A stretch of 64,000 nucleotides of DNA, from positions 28,809 through 92,808 of the forward strand of contig CAKTDV010000010.1 in NCBI GenBank assembly GCA_934546745.1, read 5' to 3'. The notes below the pieces were generated by a model. That model ran no database searches, was not told the origin of the DNA, and saw only the letters and a list, made by a program, of their open reading frames with translations. Position 1 is the first letter of the stretch, and the number at the start of each line of letters is the position of its first letter. The translations under genes and the position numbers were made by a program. This document shows positions 1 to 8,156 of this stretch, piece after piece. This stretch comes from an uncultured Desulfovibrio sp. (GTDB taxonomy: Bacteria > Desulfobacterota > Desulfovibrionia > Desulfovibrionales > Desulfovibrionaceae).

Positions 1-444
1 GCCGCTGTGGAGCGCGTCTACAAGAACCAGTCCCTTACCGCGCTGGTCGTCGACGATTCCCACACGCAGCGCGTCATCGTGCGCAGGCTGCTGGAAGTGC
101 AGCGCCTGAACGTGCTGGAAGCCGACAGCGGTGAGGCGGCCATTGCCATACTGGAAGAGCATCCTGAAATCCGTCTGGTGGTGACGGACTTCCATATGCC
201 CGGCATGGGCGGCCTTGAGCTGGTGCGGCAGGCCCGCGCCAAGCGCCGCCTTGACGAACTCTCCATCATCGGCCTTTCCTCGGCCGGTTCCGGCCCGCTG
301 ACCGCCCGCTTTCTGAAGAACGGCGCCAACGACTTTCTGACAAAACCCTTTGAGAACGAGGAATTCTACTGGCGCATAAATCAGTCGCTGACCACGCAGG
401 ATCTGATGCGCACCATGCGCGACATTCGCCAGCAGCATGCGTGA
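1..444 (+). CDS. Response regulator receiver domain, 5' end outside window
   Basis: CheY-like receiver domain that takes a phosphoryl group from a histidine kinase. Counting from the GTG at base 7, the acidic pair is D16-D17, the phospho-acceptor is D61 (TDFHMPG), the switch serines are S91-S92 and the conserved lysine is K113 (LTKPF), so all key residues are present. The frame is open to the left edge, so this is probably the C-terminal receiver of a longer protein. No output domain follows: the protein stops about 25 residues after the receiver. A hairpin at 492-524 follows. The partner kinase and output are unknown. Confidence 0.85.
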   Translation, partial: AAVERVYKNQSLTALVVDDSHTQRVIVRRLLEVQRLNVLEADSGEAAIAILEEHPEIRLVVTDFHMPGMGGLELVRQARAKRRLDELSIIGLSSAGSGPLTARFLKNGANDFLTKPFENEEFYWRINQSLTTQDLMRTMRDIRQQHA

Positions 445-491
445 CGCCGTCCATGCCGGCGTCTTTTCCGGCGGGACAATAAGGCTACAGT

Positions 492-524
492 AAAGGAACG
501 GCAGGCGGCGTCTGCTGTTCCTTT
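492..524 (+). terminator. Hairpin after the response regulator
   Basis: AAAGGAACGGCAG pairs with CTGCTGTTCCTTT over 13 positions (one G-T wobble) around a 7-nt loop. It lies between the response regulator and the ter operon. Only three Ts follow on the plus strand, so it is a likely but not ideal intrinsic terminator. Confidence 0.5.
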
Positions 525-641
525 GCTGTCTGAGGGGGCAGGCAAGACGCAGCGCATGTTGCGTTTGAAATATCTTGCCACAATGCCGGACATGAACTAG
601 TGTGGATGGGAAAAGGAAAAACAGGACTACATGGAGTCATC

Positions 642-1772
642 ATGAGCCAGAATCTTGTTCCGGGACAAAACTGCGCCGTTCCCGACGATACGCTTTCCAT
701 CGCCGTCAGGGCCGGGGCCGCCGCCGACTTTTCCGCCTTCCGTCTCTTTGCCGGCGGCAGGACCCGCAAGGATGCGGACTTTGTTTTCTATGGGCAGAAC
801 GTCAATGACGACGCCACCGTGGAGCTCTCACAGGAAGGCGACGCCGCCATGTTTCGCGTTGCGCTGCCCCGTCTGGCCCCGGAGGTGGAAAAGATCGTCC
901 TTGCCGTTACCTCGGATTTCCCGTCCCTGGCCGCTCTTGCTTTTCTTGAGCTGGATATCCTCCAGGGAAGCGTCTCCCTCGCCCGCTGCCGGCTGGACGT
1001 GACCGCCCGCGACGAGGCAGCGCTCATCCTGGGTGAATTTTACCGCCGCAACGGGCAATGGAAGTTTCGCCTTGTGGCGCAGGGCTTCCGGGGAGGACTC
1101 CGGCCGCTGGCCGAAGCCTACGGTGTCGACGTAGCGGACGACGCCCCCGCCTCGCCTCCGGCGGCCCCCGCCGTCAATCTGAGCAAGATCGTCCTCACAA
1201 AGAGCGCCCCAAGGGTCGATCTGAACAAGCATACGGTCGGCAAGGGCGTTTTCCGCGTCAATCTCAACTGGAACAGGACGGCGGGTTCGGGCGGTTTTTT
1301 CCAGAGAAACGCCGGCGTCGATCTCGATCTTGCGGCCTATGTCCGCCTCCGTTCGGGGGAACAGACCATCATTCAGGCTCTGGGCAATCATTTTGGCGAT
1401 CTGGACCGTCCTCCGTATGTCAAACTGCTGGGCGATGACCGCACGGGAAGCCGGGAGGAGGGCGAATGGATACATATCAACGGGGAACATATAGACGAAC
1501 TGGCGGAAGTGCTTATATTCACCTTCATCTATTCCGGTATTCCCAACTGGCAGGCCACGGACGCCGCCGTCAGACTGGAAATTTCGGGACAGCCGGAAAT
1601 TGAGACCCGCCTGAGCGAAGGAAGCAACGCCCTGCCCATGTGCGCCGTTGCCCGCCTCCGCAATACCGGCAGTGAGCTGCGGATAGAACGCCTGGATCGC
1701 TATTTCAGCGGCCACAGGGATATGGACAAGGCGTTCGGCTGGGGCTTCAGCTGGAAGGCCGGCAGCAAGTAG
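642..1772 (+). CDS. terA: TerA-type tellurium resistance protein, double TerD domain
   Basis: Cytoplasmic TerD-superfamily protein of 376 residues. The N-terminal 165 or so residues form one TerD-like domain (DADFVFYGQN, LILGEFYRRNGQWKFRLVAQG). A Pro/Ala linker (ASPPAAPAV) leads to a second, TerA-type domain starting near KIVLTKSAPRVDLNK and carrying GVDLDLAAYV and GEWIHINGEHID. TerD domains are known calcium-binding beta-sandwich modules of the tellurite, phage and stress response systems. The ATG at 642 is chosen because GGAG lies 5 bases upstream; an in-frame start at 600 lacks such a site. It is the first gene of a nine-gene ter operon. Confidence 0.85.
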   Translation: MSQNLVPGQNCAVPDDTLSIAVRAGAAADFSAFRLFAGGRTRKDADFVFYGQNVNDDATVELSQEGDAAMFRVALPRLAPEVEKIVLAVTSDFPSLAALAFLELDILQGSVSLARCRLDVTARDEAALILGEFYRRNGQWKFRLVAQGFRGGLRPLAEAYGVDVADDAPASPPAAPAVNLSKIVLTKSAPRVDLNKHTVGKGVFRVNLNWNRTAGSGGFFQRNAGVDLDLAAYVRLRSGEQTIIQALGNHFGDLDRPPYVKLLGDDRTGSREEGEWIHINGEHIDELAEVLIFTFIYSGIPNWQATDAAVRLEISGQPEIETRLSEGSNALPMCAVARLRNTGSELRIERLDRYFSGHRDMDKAFGWGFSWKAGSK

Positions 1773-1820
1773 CTTGTGGAGATGGCAGGAGATGAGCAGC
1801 GTGCCCCACGGAGCGCCCCG

Positions 1821-3194
1821 ATGAAACGTCTTTCCCCCTATGCCGCCGGGTCAACGCTGTATGTTCCCGCTACGGCATGGAATTTCATGGAAAACATTCT
1901 GGCGGGCAGGTACGCCTTTCTTCCTTCAATCACGCTGTGTCTTGAGGATTCCATCCGGGAAGCGGACGTGGCGGACGGCATGGGCCGCATCGCCCAGTTC
2001 CTGGGGGAGGCGGCCCATGCCGTCGCCCCACCCCTGATTTTCATCCGGCCCCGCAACGCCGCCAACCTTGCCGCCCTGCTGGAGCGGGGCGGGCTGGAGA
2101 GGATCGACGGCTACGTGCTGCCCAAGTTCACCCTTGCCGCCCTGCCGGAGTGGGAGACGCTGCTGCGCCCTCTTTCCGCCTGCTGGATGCCCACGCTGGA
2201 AACGGCGGAGGTCTTTGATCCGCGGGCCATGCGCCTGCTGGCGGAGCGCCTGGCGCAAAGTCACTGCCGGGAACGGCTGGTCGCGCTGCGCATCGGTGGC
2301 AACGATCTCCAGCAGCTGCTTGGCGTGCGCCGCCACAGGCGGCATACCCTCTACGAAGGGCCGCTTGCCGCCGTTCTCGGCATGCTGGCGGCCACCTTTC
2401 TGCCTCGCGGCTTCGCCCTGTCCGCGCCGGTCTTTGAAATTCTGGACGATGCGCGCCTGCTCCGCCGCGAACTGGAACGGGATGTCATGCATGGGTTCTG
2501 CGGCAAGACGGCCATTCATCCAGGGCAGCTGCCTGTCATTCGCGATGCCTTCCGCGTCGCGCCGGAGGAAGCGCGGGCGGCCCGCGCCATACTGGCAGAC
2601 GAAAGGGCCGTCTTTCGCCATGACAACGCCATGTGCGAACCGGCGACGCATTCCCGCTGGGCCGGGAACATTCTGGAACGACTTTCCATTTTCGGCGAGG
2701 CTCCCCCCTCGCCAGCTCCAAACACCCCAGGAGGTCTTATGGGATTTTTTGACAATCTGAAACAGACGCTTGCCGAAGGACGCGGCAAGCTGCTTACGGA
2801 AGTGAGCCGTTTTCGCAACGGAACGTTTCTTGAGGGCGTCATTGCCGCCGCCGTGCTGATTTCCGCCGCGGACGGCAACATCAGTTCGGAAGAAAAGAAA
2901 AAACTCTGCGACTACGTGTCGGTCTCCGAAGACCTCAAGTGCTTCTCCACCGACGAGGTCATCGCCGCGTTCAGGAAGATTGCCGACACGTACGACTTCG
3001 ATCCCGCCATCGGCAGGGCCGAAGCCCTCAAGAAGGTGGGCAAGCTGCGCGGCAAGGAAGATCAGGCGCGCCTTTTGGTGCGCGTGGCCGTCATCATTGC
3101 CATGAGCGACGGTAACTTTGACGAAAGCGAAAAGAAGGTCGTCCGCGAACTCTGTGCGGAGCTGAACCTGCCCTCCGCCGATTTCGACTGCTGA
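1821..3194 (+). CDS. CitE-like lyase (HpcH/HpaI family) reading in frame into TerB
   Basis: The first 306 residues match the HpcH/HpaI aldolase / citrate lyase beta-like family that accompanies ter operons: AGSTLYVPA near the start, CLEDSIREADVADG with the metal-binding acidic residues, FIRPRNAANL, and ALRIGGNDLQQLLG. No stop codon separates this from the downstream TerB sequence: the frame runs through a short Pro-rich linker (PSPAPNTPGG) into TerB and ends at 3194, giving a 457-residue fusion. Family members usually end before terB. ATG 1821 fits the family start and has GGAG 7 bases upstream; ATG 1782 is an alternative. See the separate TerB entry for the internal start. Confidence 0.7.
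   Translation: MKRLSPYAAGSTLYVPATAWNFMENILAGRYAFLPSITLCLEDSIREADVADGMGRIAQFLGEAAHAVAPPLIFIRPRNAANLAALLERGGLERIDGYVLPKFTLAALPEWETLLRPLSACWMPTLETAEVFDPRAMRLLAERLAQSHCRERLVALRIGGNDLQQLLGVRRHRRHTLYEGPLAAVLGMLAATFLPRGFALSAPVFEILDDARLLRRELERDVMHGFCGKTAIHPGQLPVIRDAFRVAPEEARAARAILADERAVFRHDNAMCEPATHSRWAGNILERLSIFGEAPPSPAPNTPGGLMGFFDNLKQTLAEGRGKLLTEVSRFRNGTFLEGVIAAAVLISAADGNISSEEKKKLCDYVSVSEDLKCFSTDEVIAAFRKIADTYDFDPAIGRAEALKKVGKLRGKEDQARLLVRVAVIIAMSDGNFDESEKKVVRELCAELNLPSADFDC
2739..3194 (+). CDS. terB: TerB domain protein, internal start within the CitE-TerB frame
   Basis: A 151-residue all-helical TerB module with the two family repeats: AAAVLISAADGNISSEEKK and VRVAVIIAMSDGNFDESEKK, each with the acidic D-G-N-x-[SD] loop. 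TerB is a cytoplasmic metal-binding partner of TerD and TerC proteins. AGGAGG sits 5 bases before this ATG, an almost perfect Shine-Dalgarno sequence, so free TerB is very likely made from here even though the upstream CitE-like frame has no stop before it. Possible products are TerB alone, a CitE-TerB fusion, or both. Confidence 0.85.
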   Translation: MGFFDNLKQTLAEGRGKLLTEVSRFRNGTFLEGVIAAAVLISAADGNISSEEKKKLCDYVSVSEDLKCFSTDEVIAAFRKIADTYDFDPAIGRAEALKKVGKLRGKEDQARLLVRVAVIIAMSDGNFDESEKKVVRELCAELNLPSADFDC

Positions 3195-3278
3195 ATCCGT
3201 GACTCCGCCCGCGCCGCATACGGGAGGCGCGCGCCGGGCTCTCTCGATACCGCCTCCCCCCGACAAAAGGAAAACGCC

Positions 3279-3854
3279 ATGTCTGTATCTCTCGTTAAGG
3301 GCGGCAACGTCTCTCTCAGCAAGGAAGCCCCCGGTCTTGAAAGCGTCGTCGTCGGCCTCGGTTGGGACGTGCGCGCCACGGACGGGACGGATTTTGACCT
3401 TGACGCTTCCTGCTTTCTGCTCAATGCGGAGGGCAAGGTTCGTTCCGATGCGGACTTTATCTTCTACAACAACAAGACGTCGGCCTGCGGCGCCGTGCGG
3501 CATCAGGGTGACAATCTCACCGGCGAAGGCGACGGCGACGATGAAAAGATCTCCGTCTCGCTGACGGCTCTGCCCGCCGACGTCGCCAAACTCTCCTTTG
3601 CCGTGACCATCCATGAGGCCGATCAGCGCCACCAGAACTTTGGCATGGTCTCCAACGCCTTCATTCGCGTCGTCAACGAAAAGGACGGCAAAGAGCTTGC
3701 CCGTTTCGATTTGAGCGAAGACGCCAGCACCAACACGAGCCTTATCTTCGGCGAACTCTACCGCCACAATAACGAATGGAAGTTCCGCGCCGTGGGGCAG
3801 GGTTACGACGGCGGCCTCGGCGCGCTGGCTCACGGCTTCGGCGTCAATGTCTAG
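3279..3854 (+). CDS. terD: TerD family calcium-binding protein, copy 1
   Basis: A 191-residue single TerD domain, the usual family length. It shows the conserved DFDLDASCF (residues 39-47) and the acidic calcium loop GDNLTGEGDGDDE (78-90), and ends with the typical ELYRHNNEWKFRAVGQGYDGGL. TerD proteins are cytoplasmic and act in tellurite, phage and redox stress tolerance. It is close to the second copy at 4524-5099 over most of its length, so the two look like a duplication flanking terZ. AAAGGA lies 7 bases before the ATG. Confidence 0.92.
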   Translation: MSVSLVKGGNVSLSKEAPGLESVVVGLGWDVRATDGTDFDLDASCFLLNAEGKVRSDADFIFYNNKTSACGAVRHQGDNLTGEGDGDDEKISVSLTALPADVAKLSFAVTIHEADQRHQNFGMVSNAFIRVVNEKDGKELARFDLSEDASTNTSLIFGELYRHNNEWKFRAVGQGYDGGLGALAHGFGVNV

Positions 3855-3923
3855 AATCAGGGCGCGGCGTCAGGCCGCAATGCCCGGCCGCCGCGCCGCA
3901 ACCACAGACACAGGAGAACCCAT

Positions 3924-4505
3924 ATGGGCGTCAGCCTGACAAAAGGACAGAAGATTTCCCTCGACAAGGAGTCGGGACGCACCCTCAACAAGATTTTTAT
4001 GGGGCTTGGCTGGGACGCCGCCAAAAAGGGCGGCTTTCTGGGGCGCGTGCTGGGTGGCGGAGGCGATATAGATCTGGATGCTTCCTGCGTCATGTTCTCC
4101 GCGGACAAGCAGCCTGTGGATGCCGTCTATTTCGGACAGCTCACCAGCCGTGACGGCAGCGTCCGGCACTCCGGGGACAACCTGACGGGCGACGGCGACG
4201 GTGACGATGAAACCATCAACGTCACCCTGGCCGACGTTCCGGCGGAAATCCACTATCTGGTCTTCACGGTATGCAGCTACCGGGGCCAGACCTTCGACGA
4301 GGTGGTCAACGCCTATTGCCGCCTTGTCGATGATCAGAACAGGGAAATCGCGCGCTATGCCATCAGCGGCGGCGGCAAGTTCACCGCCATGATCATGGCC
4401 AAGCTCTACCGCCACAACGGCGAATGGAAAATGCACGCCGTGGGCGAATCCATGAACGGCGCTACGGTGGCCGATATGGTAAAACCCATCGCCGCCATAC
4501 TCTAG
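3924..4505 (+). CDS. terZ: TerZ-like TerD family protein
   Basis: A 193-residue TerD-domain protein. It differs from its neighbours by an insertion after LGWDAAKK (KGGFLGRVLGGGGDIDLDAS), by a shorter calcium-loop approach and by the C-terminal GESMNGATVADMVKPI, features of TerZ-type members. The acidic loop GDNLTGDGDGDDE is at residues 84-96. AGGAG precedes the ATG by 7 bases. Lying between two TerD copies, it completes the set of multiple TerD paralogues normal in functional ter operons. The TerZ rather than TerD/TerE label rests on these local features only. Confidence 0.85.
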   Translation: MGVSLTKGQKISLDKESGRTLNKIFMGLGWDAAKKGGFLGRVLGGGGDIDLDASCVMFSADKQPVDAVYFGQLTSRDGSVRHSGDNLTGDGDGDDETINVTLADVPAEIHYLVFTVCSYRGQTFDEVVNAYCRLVDDQNREIARYAISGGGKFTAMIMAKLYRHNGEWKMHAVGESMNGATVADMVKPIAAIL

Positions 4506-4523
4506 AGGAGAGGAGCAAACACC

Positions 4524-5099
4524 ATGTCAGTATCTCTCGCAAAGGGCGGTAATGTCTCCCTCAGCAAGGAAGAGCCGGGTATCGAGTCCATTTCGGTCGG
4601 CCTGGGCTGGGATGTCCGCGCCACCGACGGACAGGACTTTGACCTCGATGCCTCCTGCTTCCTGCTCAACGACGCCGGCAAGGTTCGCGGCGACAGCGAT
4701 TTCATCTTCTACAACAATCTGAAATCCCCCTGCGGCGCGGTCGTCCATACCGGCGACAACCGCACGGGCGAAGGCGACGGCGACGACGAATCCATAACTG
4801 TGGAACTGCTCCGTCTCCCGGCGGACGTGGCCCGGCTGGCCTTTACCGTGACCATCCATGAGGCCGAGCAGCGCCACCAGAACTTCGGTATGGTTTCCAA
4901 CGCCTTTATCCGTATCGTCAACAGAAAGAACGGCCGCGAGGTGGCCCGCTTCGACCTCAGTGAAGACGCCAGCACCAACACCGCCATGATCTTCGGCGAA
5001 GTCTACCGCCACAACGGCGAATGGAAATTCCGCGCCGTGGGGCAGGGCTACGACGGCGGCCTCGGCCCCCTTGCCCGCAACTACGGCGTCAACGTCTGA
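4524..5099 (+). CDS. terD: TerD family calcium-binding protein, copy 2
   Basis: A 191-residue TerD domain with FDLDASCFLLN, the acidic loop GDNRTGEGDGDDE and the ending RAVGQGYDGGLGPLARNYGVNV. It is very similar to the copy at 3279-3854, with scattered conservative changes, consistent with tandem duplication followed by divergence. A GGAG-rich stretch (GAGGAGAGGAG) lies just upstream of the ATG and only 18 bases separate it from terZ, so translation in the same message is expected. Confidence 0.92.
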   Translation: MSVSLAKGGNVSLSKEEPGIESISVGLGWDVRATDGQDFDLDASCFLLNDAGKVRGDSDFIFYNNLKSPCGAVVHTGDNRTGEGDGDDESITVELLRLPADVARLAFTVTIHEAEQRHQNFGMVSNAFIRIVNRKNGREVARFDLSEDASTNTAMIFGEVYRHNGEWKFRAVGQGYDGGLGPLARNYGVNV

Positions 5100-5158
5100 T
5101 CCGCACACTTCCGGGAGCGGAGCCGTCCACTCCCGGCACACATTCAGCCCCTTTCCCC

Positions 5159-6274
5159 ATGCGCCTTTCCCGACCCATCAGCGCCGCCGGACGTCTCGAA
5201 CTCCATATCTCCCGCGCCGATCTGCCGCCGGAAACCCTCTTTGATCTTGCCGAACGCCGCAATCCCCGTCGCGCCTTTCTCTTTGTCAGCAAGGTGCTGG
5301 GACGCCATATCCCCGTCGCGCCCTCGACCATGCGCGCCGTGCATCAGCTCCTCGCGGACAGGATTGACCTCCCGCCCGGCATGTGGACCCTCTTTGTAGG
5401 TATGGCCGAAACGGCTGTCGGCCTTGGCGCGGGCGTGTTCCGCGCCTGCCGGGAACGCTGCCCCGACAGCCTCTGTCTGACCAGCACGCGCCATGACTTC
5501 CCGATGCCGCGTCTTGCCGAATTCGAGGAAACCCACAGCCACGCCATGCGGCATGTCCTGTACCAGCCCAGAAACGCGACGCTTGGCGGGCGTCCGATCC
5601 ATCTTGTGGCCGTTGACGACGAAATGACCACCGGCAACACCTTCCTTCACCTTTGCCAGGCCCTGCATGACGCGGGCCTTCCTCTGGCGCGTGTGACGCG
5701 GGCCGTCATCCTGGACTGGAGCCCGGAGGAGGCGCACGCCTCCTTCCCGTGGCCGGGAGAGACCGTCAGCCTGCTGCGCGGATCCTGGCGCTGGATACCC
5801 GCCCAGGGGTATGCTCCCGCGCCCTTGCCCGCACCCCTTTCCGCGTTCGCGCGGCGGGGAGAGGGCGCCGTCCCCGTCTCCCCGCGGCAGGACTGGGGCC
5901 GCTTTGGCATGAGCGACATGCCCGCGACGCCGTGGCCCGGTGTGCGTGAAGCCCCGGGGCGGCGCGTGCTCGTGCTGGGCACAGGCGAATTTGTCTGGCC
6001 GCCCTTCCTGCTGGCCGAACGGCTGGAGCGGGAGGGCGTGCGCGTGCTTTTCGGCGCGACCACCCGCTCGCCCATCAAGCCGGGGCAGGCAATCCGCTCG
6101 CTTCACGAACATGGCGACAACTACGGGTTCGGCATCGTCAACTATCTTTACAACGTCGATCCCGAAGATTTCGACAGCATCTATCTTTGCTGTGAAACCG
6201 GGGCGGACGCGCTGGATGACCGCCTGCTGCGCCATCTCGGCAAGGCTGCCGTGCTGGAGTACGGGCATGACTGA
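5159..6274 (+). CDS. Ter-operon phosphoribosyltransferase with TRSP domain
   Basis: A 371-residue protein. The N-terminal half is an orotate-type phosphoribosyltransferase fold with the PRPP-binding signature VDDEMTTGNTF near residue 152. The C-terminal part (GTGEFVWPPFLLAERL, TTRSPIKPG, YNVDPEDFDSIYLCCETG) matches the TRSP domain that follows this enzyme in ter operons. The family is proposed, with the CitE-like and HAD proteins, to make a nucleoside-like compound; the chemistry is not established. The ATG at 5159 is the family-like start; no strong ribosome site is visible. It overlaps the HAD gene by 8 bases. Confidence 0.8.
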   Translation: MRLSRPISAAGRLELHISRADLPPETLFDLAERRNPRRAFLFVSKVLGRHIPVAPSTMRAVHQLLADRIDLPPGMWTLFVGMAETAVGLGAGVFRACRERCPDSLCLTSTRHDFPMPRLAEFEETHSHAMRHVLYQPRNATLGGRPIHLVAVDDEMTTGNTFLHLCQALHDAGLPLARVTRAVILDWSPEEAHASFPWPGETVSLLRGSWRWIPAQGYAPAPLPAPLSAFARRGEGAVPVSPRQDWGRFGMSDMPATPWPGVREAPGRRVLVLGTGEFVWPPFLLAERLEREGVRVLFGATTRSPIKPGQAIRSLHEHGDNYGFGIVNYLYNVDPEDFDSIYLCCETGADALDDRLLRHLGKAAVLEYGHD

Positions 6275-7040
6275 GCATCTTCAGACGCCGGTATTCTGCA
6301 TTGATCTTGATGATACCGTCTTTCAGACAGCGCGCAAGATGACGGCCGCCCAGCGCGCCGGAGCCGTTCCCGCCGCCCTGGATCGGCAGGGCCGCCCCCG
6401 TTCCTTCATGACGCGGCGGCAGCGCGCCCTGCTTGACTGGCTGAACGCCCATGCCCGTCTTGTTCCCGTCACGGGGCGCGGCACGGAAGAGCTGGGGCGC
6501 GTGCGGATTCCCTTCCGTTCATGGCGCGTGGCCACCCACGGCGCCGTCGTCCTGACGCCTGACGGCGATACGGACGCCCTGTGGCGGACGCGCATTCTCC
6601 AGATTGTCGCCCCTGTCCAGCAACGCCTCAAGGAACTGGAAGGCCGCTGCGCGGACTTTTTTCAGGCGCGCGGTTATGACGCCTTTGCCCGAATCAACCG
6701 GGAATATGGCATGGGCATCTATCTTGTCCTCAAGCATCGCGACAGTTCCCGCCTGAACGAGCTCCATGCCATCGTGCGCGATCTGTTCCCCCGGCTTGAT
6801 CTTTCCTTCTGCGCGCTGTCCGTCAACGACAACAACATCAGCCTGCTGCCGCGCGGTGTCGGCAAGGCGCCCGCCCTGCGTCACGTTCTGGAACGGATGC
6901 GGGCGACAGAGGAAACGCCGGTCATCGGGCTTGGCGACAGCCTGAGCGATATTCCCTTTCTGTCTCTCTGCGACTGGTGGGGCATGCCCCGAAAAAGTCA
7001 GATCGCCGATGCCGTCGCGCGCCTTCCGCGTGAGGACTGA
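6267..7040 (+). CDS. HAD-family hydrolase of the ter operon
   Basis: A 257-residue haloacid-dehalogenase-type phosphatase. Motif I is DLDDT (nucleophile D13, general acid D15), the later lysine motif lies in the GVGKAPAL region, and motif IV is GLGDSLSDIPFL near the C-terminus. Such Cof-like HAD proteins are standard members of ter biosynthetic modules and would remove a phosphate from a sugar or nucleotide intermediate. Its start overlaps the end of the phosphoribosyltransferase gene, and only 3 bases separate it from the next gene, so translational coupling is likely. Confidence 0.85.
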   Translation: MTEHLQTPVFCIDLDDTVFQTARKMTAAQRAGAVPAALDRQGRPRSFMTRRQRALLDWLNAHARLVPVTGRGTEELGRVRIPFRSWRVATHGAVVLTPDGDTDALWRTRILQIVAPVQQRLKELEGRCADFFQARGYDAFARINREYGMGIYLVLKHRDSSRLNELHAIVRDLFPRLDLSFCALSVNDNNISLLPRGVGKAPALRHVLERMRATEETPVIGLGDSLSDIPFLSLCDWWGMPRKSQIADAVARLPRED

Positions 7041-7043
7041 TCC

Positions 7044-8156
7044 ATGCTCTCAAACAATCCCGCCTTCTTTTCCGGTTCCTATGCGCCCGAGGACATAACC
7101 TTTCTTCTGCGGCGCACGGTCATTGCGCTGACCCCTGTGGCACTGAAGGAGCGCTATCTTCAGGACGGGCGGCGGCACTATTCGGAAATGCTCAGCGAGG
7201 AGCGCCCCCCCGCCCCGGATCACATGGCCGTCTACAAGGCCGCCCTGCGTGAGCACAGGCGCCGCCTCGCCAGGGAGACGCTGGCGCTGGCGTCGGCCAT
7301 CGCCGCCGAATCGCGGGTCGGAGAACCTCTCGGCCTCGTCAGTCTCGTGCGGGCGGGCTGTCCGCTGGGCGTTCTGCTCCGGCGGGCCTTGTGTCTGCTA
7401 GGGTGGGATGTCCGTCACTACGGTGTCAGCATCATCCGGGACAGGGGCATCGACCATGCCGCCCTTTCGCTTGTGGAGCGGGAATGCCGCCCGGAGAATA
7501 TCTATTTTGTGGACGGATGGACAGGCAAGGGAGCCATCAGCGGCGAGCTGTCGCGATCGCTGGCCGGGCGCGATGGGTACGATGCCCGGCAGCCGCGTCT
7601 TGCCGTGCTGGCGGATCTTTGCGGCGGCAGCCGCCTTTCCGCCTCCCATGAGGATTGGCTGATTCCCTTTGGGCTGCTGGGAGCGCCTGTGGCCGGGTTG
7701 ATTTCCCGTTCGCTCTGGGCGGACGATGGACTCCACAGGTGCATGGTCTGGGAATCCCTGCGTGAGGCGGATCAAAGCCGCGATTTTGTGGATACGGTGT
7801 CGGCTCTCTGGACGCCCGACATGGTTGCCGCCTCGCGGGCGCGGCCCGCCGCCGTCAGCGATGCCGCGCGCGCCGAATGCGGCAGGCGCTCGGCGGAACT
7901 CGTGCGGCGCATCATGCGGGAATACGGCGTGGATACGCCGAACCGCATAAAGCCCGGCATTGCCGAGGCTACGCGCGCCCTGCTGCGCCGGGTTCCCGAT
8001 ATTGTCCTCGTCCACCGCCTCAATGATCCCGACGTGCGCCTGCTGTTGTCGCTGGCCCGGAGGCAGGGCGTCCGCACCGAGGAAGTTGGCGCGGCAATCC
8101 GTCCCTACAAGGCCGTTACCATCATTCGGAGGATCGCCAATCCCCGACGGCCATAA
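7044..8156 (+). CDS. StiP/PRTase-like protein of the ter operon
   Basis: A 370-residue protein of the family annotated as cysteine protease StiP or second ter phosphoribosyltransferase. Visible features are SLVRAGCPLGVLLRRAL, YGVSIIRDRGIDH, FVDGWTGKGAISGEL (a phosphate/PRPP-binding-like glycine turn) and LADLCGGSRLSASHEDWLIPFGLL. It is last in the ter operon. The database name StiP implies proteolysis, but the sequence context favours a nucleotide-processing role; this is inference. No ATP-grasp or TerY gene follows, although these occur in many related operons. Confidence 0.75.
   Translation: MLSNNPAFFSGSYAPEDITFLLRRTVIALTPVALKERYLQDGRRHYSEMLSEERPPAPDHMAVYKAALREHRRRLARETLALASAIAAESRVGEPLGLVSLVRAGCPLGVLLRRALCLLGWDVRHYGVSIIRDRGIDHAALSLVERECRPENIYFVDGWTGKGAISGELSRSLAGRDGYDARQPRLAVLADLCGGSRLSASHEDWLIPFGLLGAPVAGLISRSLWADDGLHRCMVWESLREADQSRDFVDTVSALWTPDMVAASRARPAAVSDAARAECGRRSAELVRRIMREYGVDTPNRIKPGIAEATRALLRRVPDIVLVHRLNDPDVRLLLSLARRQGVRTEEVGAAIRPYKAVTIIRRIANPRRP

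Noticed and set aside
1926..3833. Long minus-strand open frame (635 codons) opposite the CitE-like, terB and terD genes
   Set aside because: It is antisense to clear family members and its translation has no recognisable domains; high GC gives long shadow frames.
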